A stretch of 64,000 bases of DNA, from NCBI GenBank assembly GCA_023014335.1, contig JAECYW010000004.1, forward strand, positions 186,001 through 250,000. The letters run 5' to 3'. Below, one piece after another: positions 59,089-64,000 of this stretch (position 1 is the stretch's first letter; every line of letters begins with the position of its first letter). Origin of the DNA: Galerina marginata (lineage: Eukaryota; Basidiomycota; Agaricomycetes; Agaricales; Galerinaceae). A program made the translations under genes and the position numbers. Under the pieces are notes generated by a model. The model did no database searches and was not told where the DNA came from. It was given only the letters and a program-made list of their open reading frames with translations.

Positions 59089-62000
59089 TTGGTAGGAGAT
59101 AGCGTGATTCCGGATTTTTCAATAATTGACAGTACTTTATCCAGATGAATAATGTGATCTTCATACGTCTTCGAGTACACGACTATGTCATCGATGTAGA
59201 CCAAGCAGAAAATCCAGAGGTATGGGGACAGGATGTTTTGCATTATACGTTGGAATATCGCCGGTCCATTTCTTAATCCAAATGGCATTCGTTTGAATTG
59301 GAATAACCCACGATGGCTCCGAAATGCTGTCTTCTCCTTGTGTTCCTCATCCATTTCTAGTTGCGTAAATCCGGAAAGGGCATCCAGACAGGAAAGGACG
59401 TTAGCCCCAGAAAGTGAGGCTAGGATTTCGGACTGTCGAGGTAAGGGAAATTCGTCTGGAGTAGTGACAGCGTTTAACTTTCTGTAGTCGATGCAGAAGC
59501 GAGGTTTTCCATTCCGGTACGCAATCACGACAGGTGCGCCCCAAGGGCTATTTGACGCTTCTATTACTTCCTGCTCAAACCATTTGTCAATCTGCTCGTT
59601 TATGATTTTCCTTTTCGCAGGCGACGTTCCGTACATCGGGAGGGTGATTGGCTTCTGATTCTCTTTTGTCCTTATAGAGACTTTTCCTGGGTAATGTCCA
59701 AGTCTACCATCGAATCCGAAAGCGTTAACATGGGACCGTAGCATTTTCCAAGCAGATTCTTTAAGATGATCCGGTAAGTCGCCTACATCGAGTAACTCCT
59801 CCATTTTCTCCGAAGGATAGATCGTTAAGTCTGGTAAAGCAGCAGTCTTCGGTCCTGTCACATCGTCGTCTGGATCATCATCGTGGTTGGTTGCGTTCTC
59901 CTCCTGGTGAGTGTTTGGAGGTCTTTCCTCCTCTTTAGGAGGGAGATCCGCTTTATCCCTGATAATAGCTGAATACGCTGATGCCCTGCCTTCCATGTTA
60001 CGCTGTTCAACTGAGGATGTAGCTCTGTCAAAGTACTCTTCCGGGTCTGTCAACTGGCCAATGATATCTCCTTTTCTTACGATCCTCGGTTTGGTCGACG
60101 TGTTTGCTAGAGGGATATAGGGATTTGAAGAGTGGAACAAGAGGTTCGGGGCTACTAAAAAGCTGTCTGCCGATGACACTACGATTTCTCTTTCGAAAAA
60201 CCATTCCTTGTCCGTTTCGAAATACCCCATCACTGGAACTCGTTTGCACTCATCTGGCCGGATTTTGATGTCACTGGCGGCGCGTATGATCAGCTTATCT
60301 CGTTGGAAGCGAGCTTTAGCTTCTCGGCGTTTCTTCTTATTTTTACGATGGATCTTGTTTCTGGTGAAGGAGGCCGCTAAGTACGCGCTTTGTCTCATAC
60401 GGTCGAAATCGGTAGTCCTGTCAACGGGAGTTCCGGCGACTGAATACGGTGTGCCTTTGAAGTGTATGACCGTTCCTTTTGAAACTGATCTTTCTATCAA
60501 GAGCTCATACATCGTTTGGAAATCCTCCCCCAGTAAAATAGGAACTGTCATTCTAGGTACGATGTAAGCCTCGGCCTCGAGTTCGAGGATGACTCCGTCG
60601 CCTTCCTTAATGAGGACTGGTATTCTGACGTATCCCTTGATCTCGCAGTCTTTGTCGGTGAGTTGCCACAACCTCATACGCATTCCCTTTTCTATCTTCG
60701 GCTTGTCCAGGAGTGAGTTGAAGAAATCTTCCGAGATGAGCGTCACGTCAGCGCAAGAGTCTAGCCGAAGGTCAACTTCTTGGTTCCTTTGGGAAGCTAG
60801 CTTCCCTCGAATAGAGACCACTGATATTCCTGCGGACGATAAACCGGGCTTAGCTTCTCTGGCTTTTGGAATACGCACACGCCGAGTCTGTTCTGGTTTC
60901 TCCGCATTTCGACTCTTATCTGAGGATGTTTTCGTTGTACTGTGTGCTTCCTTAGGAGGTGGAGGTTCTGGACCTTTCAGAGGATCTATATCCTGTAATA
61001 GAACATTGTCGCTTGCTTTTGGTTTCTGCTTAGCTGCGACTTCGTCCTCATCTTCGATTTCTTCGACAGTTGCGCTGGTTCTTGATTTACTTGAAGCGCG
61101 GAAGGTCTTACGCTCCGTCGCGATGAAAGCCTCTGCGGCTCTCAGAGCTTCGTTTGCTGCCTCATAAAAATCCTGTTTCGGGGAGTAGTCATCCTCGTTT
61201 TGTAGCTGCTCTGCTATTCTACTGTTCATGAGGATGGAATATGCGCAAGTGTACTGCTTTTCAGTCTCGTCGTCGTCGTCTGTCGACCAAGCGACGTTAG
61301 CCGTTCGCTTCCTCCTTTCCAGGTATGTATGCCAATCTGGGCATTCCTTATCCCAATGGTTAGCGCTGCCACAGCATTTACATGGTGATGGGGGGGCCTT
61401 TCCCATTTTCGTTGTAACGTGATCGTTTTTGGAAAAGGGGTATCCTCCTTTAGGCGGGGGTCGTTGTCGTTGCTTCAGCACTTGGTATACTTCCTTTAAA
61501 ACCATTTCGTCGGCGTTATTCCCCATGTCTGCGGAATTTACGATTTCTTCGTCTGGTTTGAGGTCAGGAATTACGACTTCTCCTTCTCCTAAGTGCGCGC
61601 GTCTATCTCTGGCTGGGAATGATCGTCTTTCGGAAGGCGTTTGAACTGTCAACCCTAGTTTCTTCATCGTGTAAATCAAATTATCAGGCGTTAGTATATT
61701 GCTCTGATTCCTCTCTACTTGGCTTGCGTAGATGAGAGATTTCTCGTGTTCTGTGACCTTAGCATAGAGCGCACTGGAATTTGTTATGCTGTCGATGTTG
61801 ATAACTGGTCCCCACGATATCGGCGCTCGTTGCATAACGAGGAATACTTCTCTGGGCCCTCCATTATCGCTTCGCACTAGCATGCGGGTATACATGATGC
61901 GTCTAGCTACGAATCTAGCTGGCGATTCGTGCTCGTGACCGTATTGTCTGAAGTATTGATTCTCGTAAGTCTTGTTCATCTTTAATTGCCAAACACGGCC

Positions 62001-64000
62001 CAGATAGCCTTCTTTGATTCCCGTTAGGTATGCGAGATAATGACTTCTCATGTACTCTTGCTGATTGGGTGGAAGCATGGCGAACCAGATTTGAATGGTA
62101 CTTCCTTCTTTAAGGTTGAGCCATAACCAGTAACCTAGGGCTTCCGGTATGTACCCTCCTAGAGCTGCTAATTGCTGAACTTTCCAGAAATACTCAATTG
62201 CTGTTTCGTGGTTCCCGTCCCAGGAGGGCAAATGCTCTTGTTTTAACTCTGCTTTGATTGTAGGGATGAAATTTCCGTACGCCGGAGGAACTTGAGGGGG
62301 GTTTGGTATCATAAATCCTCCTCCCCCAGGTCCTGGTCCTCCGCCTCCACCTCCTCCGCCACCTGGGCCTCCACCCCCACCTCCTCCGCCACCCCCGTAT
62401 GGCGGTTGTGGTGGTGGTAACGGTTGTGATGGTAGTGGATTTGGATTTGGTGTTCCCGAAGGACCTCCAGGATTTCCTCCTCCGCCTCCTCCCCCACCGC
62501 CTCCTCCCCCGTTTCCTCCACCTCCGTTAGGATTGTTAGGAGGTGGATTAGGTGGCGGCTGGCTTGGATTCGTCGGAGGATTCGGTGAGGTGTTTCCTTT
62601 GTTATCTTTTCTATCCCCACTGAAAGTGTAGGTCGTATAAGAATTCGTACGCGGAGGTTGCGATGGCGTTTCAGCCGAAGGCAGTTGTCCATGAAAGAAC
62701 GAATTGTCGTTGACTCGCCGGTTTCTCCAATTTTCGCGGTCGGATCCTCTTTCAGGCGCTGCTTGCTGCATCCAGTTCGAAGTTGCCGAGGCTGGCGGAT
62801 TAAAGTATCTACTTGTCGGGTGAGGAGTCGAGGTAGCCGTAGTTAAGGGTTTGCTCGATTGAAATCCACTTAGACCTTGAGGAGAGGCTAAACCTATGAG
62901 TACATTAGGTACAAAACCTTCATAACTGTCCCCTGATCCTGGATTCGGAGGAAATCCTTTGCTTGGACCTCCTTGACTCCCTTCGAAAAAGGCTTTTTGT
63001 GTTTTAAAAGGAGTTCCTACTCCCATTAACGGCTCTCCAGTCGGCATGGTGTCGTCGTCTCGAGCCATAGTTGTTTCGACAAACGAAACGTGCCTTTCTT
63101 TGTCGGGGGACGGCTCGTCATGGAGAGAGTCGTCTTTTGTCTCATATTGGGCTCGTCCTCGTTCGATGCTATCGTCGTTAAAGTCGATAGACTTTTTGCT
63201 CGCATCGTGTAGATTCTCTGGCGTTGAAGTATCGTCTGTACTCGCTTCCGACTCCAGGAGTTTGTCTATCCATGGTGGGGTCTTCATGACCTCATCCCAT
63301 GGCTTACCTTCGAGCAACCCTTGACGGCTTTGAGGTCCTATAGAAGAGAGGTGACGCGGGAATTTAGATTGCATTAAGCGTAGCTTAGAATCTATTCCCT
63401 CAGTGCTACGTAGTTCTTCATACAAAGTCGGCGCCGTTGAAGCTGGCGAGCTTGGGGCATTACCTTGGTTGTACTCTTCTACGTATTTCAAAGCGAACCT
63501 ATGAGCCGTTTCCATGCGTTTAGCCAACATAGACCAGGCGGCTTGTAGTTGGGCTGCGCTTTGACATCCTGTAAGTGTCGAATGTATTATCTCGTCGGGG
63601 TCTACCACGAAATAAGAAGTACGGTCCGGTATTAGACTCGACATCTTCTGCATGAACACGTCGATCTCCGTCGTTGTACGTTGAGCAAGCTCGAGTAGTT
63701 TTTCCGAGACGGCGTATCGATGATAAGAAACACTAGCGTCAGTTCCTTTATCCATAACATCGTCCGGTACGAGGCTGACCTTGGTTGCCAAGAAAGCTGC
63801 TCGGGACGCGGTTGATGAGGATAACCCATCTTCAGAGTACTCGAGGAAAAGTTTTTCGATTCGGTTGGGGTCCTTTCTCATTGTTCCTCCTTTCGTCGCT
63901 AACTTTGGAGAATTCGGGTCGGCTGGTGATTCTGAAACAACGGGCGTTTCGATTGGCGGAGCGAGAGGAGCTTCAGGTGAAGCAGGACGAGTCGGGTTTG
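58941..64000 (-). pseudogene. Gag-Pol, 5' part: Gag, CCHC knuckle, protease, RT (5' end outside window)
   Basis: An open frame enters from the right edge (a Pro/Ala/Glu-rich stretch precedes the ATG at 63881, so the true start is probably outside). Gag: helical region, a Gly/Pro-rich low-complexity stretch (about 62600-62290, long Gly runs), a capsid-like segment (NFIPTIKAELKQEHLPSWDG, FRQYGHEHESPARFVARRIM), and the knuckle CKCCGSANHWDKEC (C-X2-C-X4-H-X4-C, about 61386-61344). Protease: LRLDSCADVTLISEDFF (about 60775-60725) with DSC where DSG/DTG is usual. RT: FCIDYRKLNAVTTPDEFPLP, LSCLDALSGFTQLEMDEEHK, RMPFGLRNGPAIFQR and the catalytic CLVYIDDIVVYSK (about 59180). It ends in RT at KCHLFYGSILLLGHKVS and KVKAVLES, then runs out of frame to a stop at 58941. 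Confidence 0.88.
59000..59045 (-). other. Deletion and frameshift junction in pol
   Basis: RT sequence KVKAVLES is followed almost at once by RNase H sequence from a point near SQKTRDDKS. Intact Ty3/gypsy elements have about 120-130 residues here (RT thumb/connection, the LRSFLG-type and TDAS-type blocks), so roughly 0.35-0.4 kb is missing and the frame shifts by one. Confidence 0.7.

Larger units (their letters stand above)
53224..64000 (-). mobile_element. Ty3/gypsy chromovirus with an extra ORF, partial
   Basis: Minus-strand LTR retrotransposon running off the right edge. Order in its own sense: Gag-Pol frame (64000 to 58941), frameshifted Pol remainder (59088 to 56821), a long third ORF (56369 to 53697), polypurine tract, and 3' LTR (53665 to 53224). 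Pol order is protease, RT, RNase H, integrase, chromodomain, the Ty3/gypsy order. The 5' LTR, primer-binding site and start of Gag are outside the window. Inserted in an F-box-like gene. Confidence 0.85.

Noticed and set aside
60589..61167. 192-codon plus-strand ORF
   Set aside because: Lies wholly antisense to the Gag-Pol frame, with Ser-rich content typical of a shadow of a Lys/Glu-rich protein.

Overview
The window reads as nuclear DNA of a basidiomycete fungus, most likely an agaricomycete. Genes are broken into short exons by introns of about 40-60 bp with GT-AG ends. Several families typical of mushroom genomes are present: a membrane-anchored secreted protein ending in an LIDFIYT-type motif, two cytochrome P450s, a TPR-CHAT protein, an F-box remnant, a KDZ transposase and a chromodomain Ty3/gypsy element. 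No rRNA, tRNA or CRISPR was recognised. All exon joins below were made by eye from splice signals and reading-frame continuity.

Layout. 1-31 kb is host-like sequence: a secreted GPI/TM protein (-, 2.8-3.6 kb) divergent from a secreted TIM-barrel glycosidase-like gene (+, 4.5-6.7 kb); an unknown gene (-, 6.8-7.7); a glutamine-hydrolysing asparagine synthetase-like gene (-, 7.9-10.3); an unknown multi-exon gene (-, about 10.6-11.6); a P450 (+, 13.3-15.4); a protein with NGDG-containing repeats (-, 17.8-18.8); a frame-damaged TPR-CHAT gene (+, about 19.4-22.75); a diverged, TCAAC-rich tandem block (23-27 kb); and a second P450 (-, 27.9-30.0).

31.3-51.9 kb is one very large KDZ DNA transposon of about 20.6 kb. 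It has long, complex inverted arms built from about 218-bp subrepeats, a KDZ transposase with SWIM-like and CxC-type cysteine clusters next to the right arm, and about seven cargo genes. The cargo includes a protein with two viroplasmin-like domains, a protein with two tandem C-X2-C-X8-C-X-H motifs, and a coiled-coil/Lys-rich protein assembled from more than ten tiny exons. The left arm carries a roughly 400-bp internal inversion whose two junctions are perfect palindromes of the element's own repeated motif (GTGGGTACTCAC). This is the strongest new signal in the window.

52.7-64 kb: the 3' part of an F-box-like gene is cut at 53223 by a Ty3/gypsy chromovirus on the minus strand, which runs off the right edge. 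A 442-bp 3' LTR (53224-53665) and polypurine tract can be seen. The element carries an extra reading frame of about 890 codons, with one in-frame TGA, between pol and the LTR. Its pol has lost the end of RT and the start of RNase H, with a frameshift, so this copy is defective.
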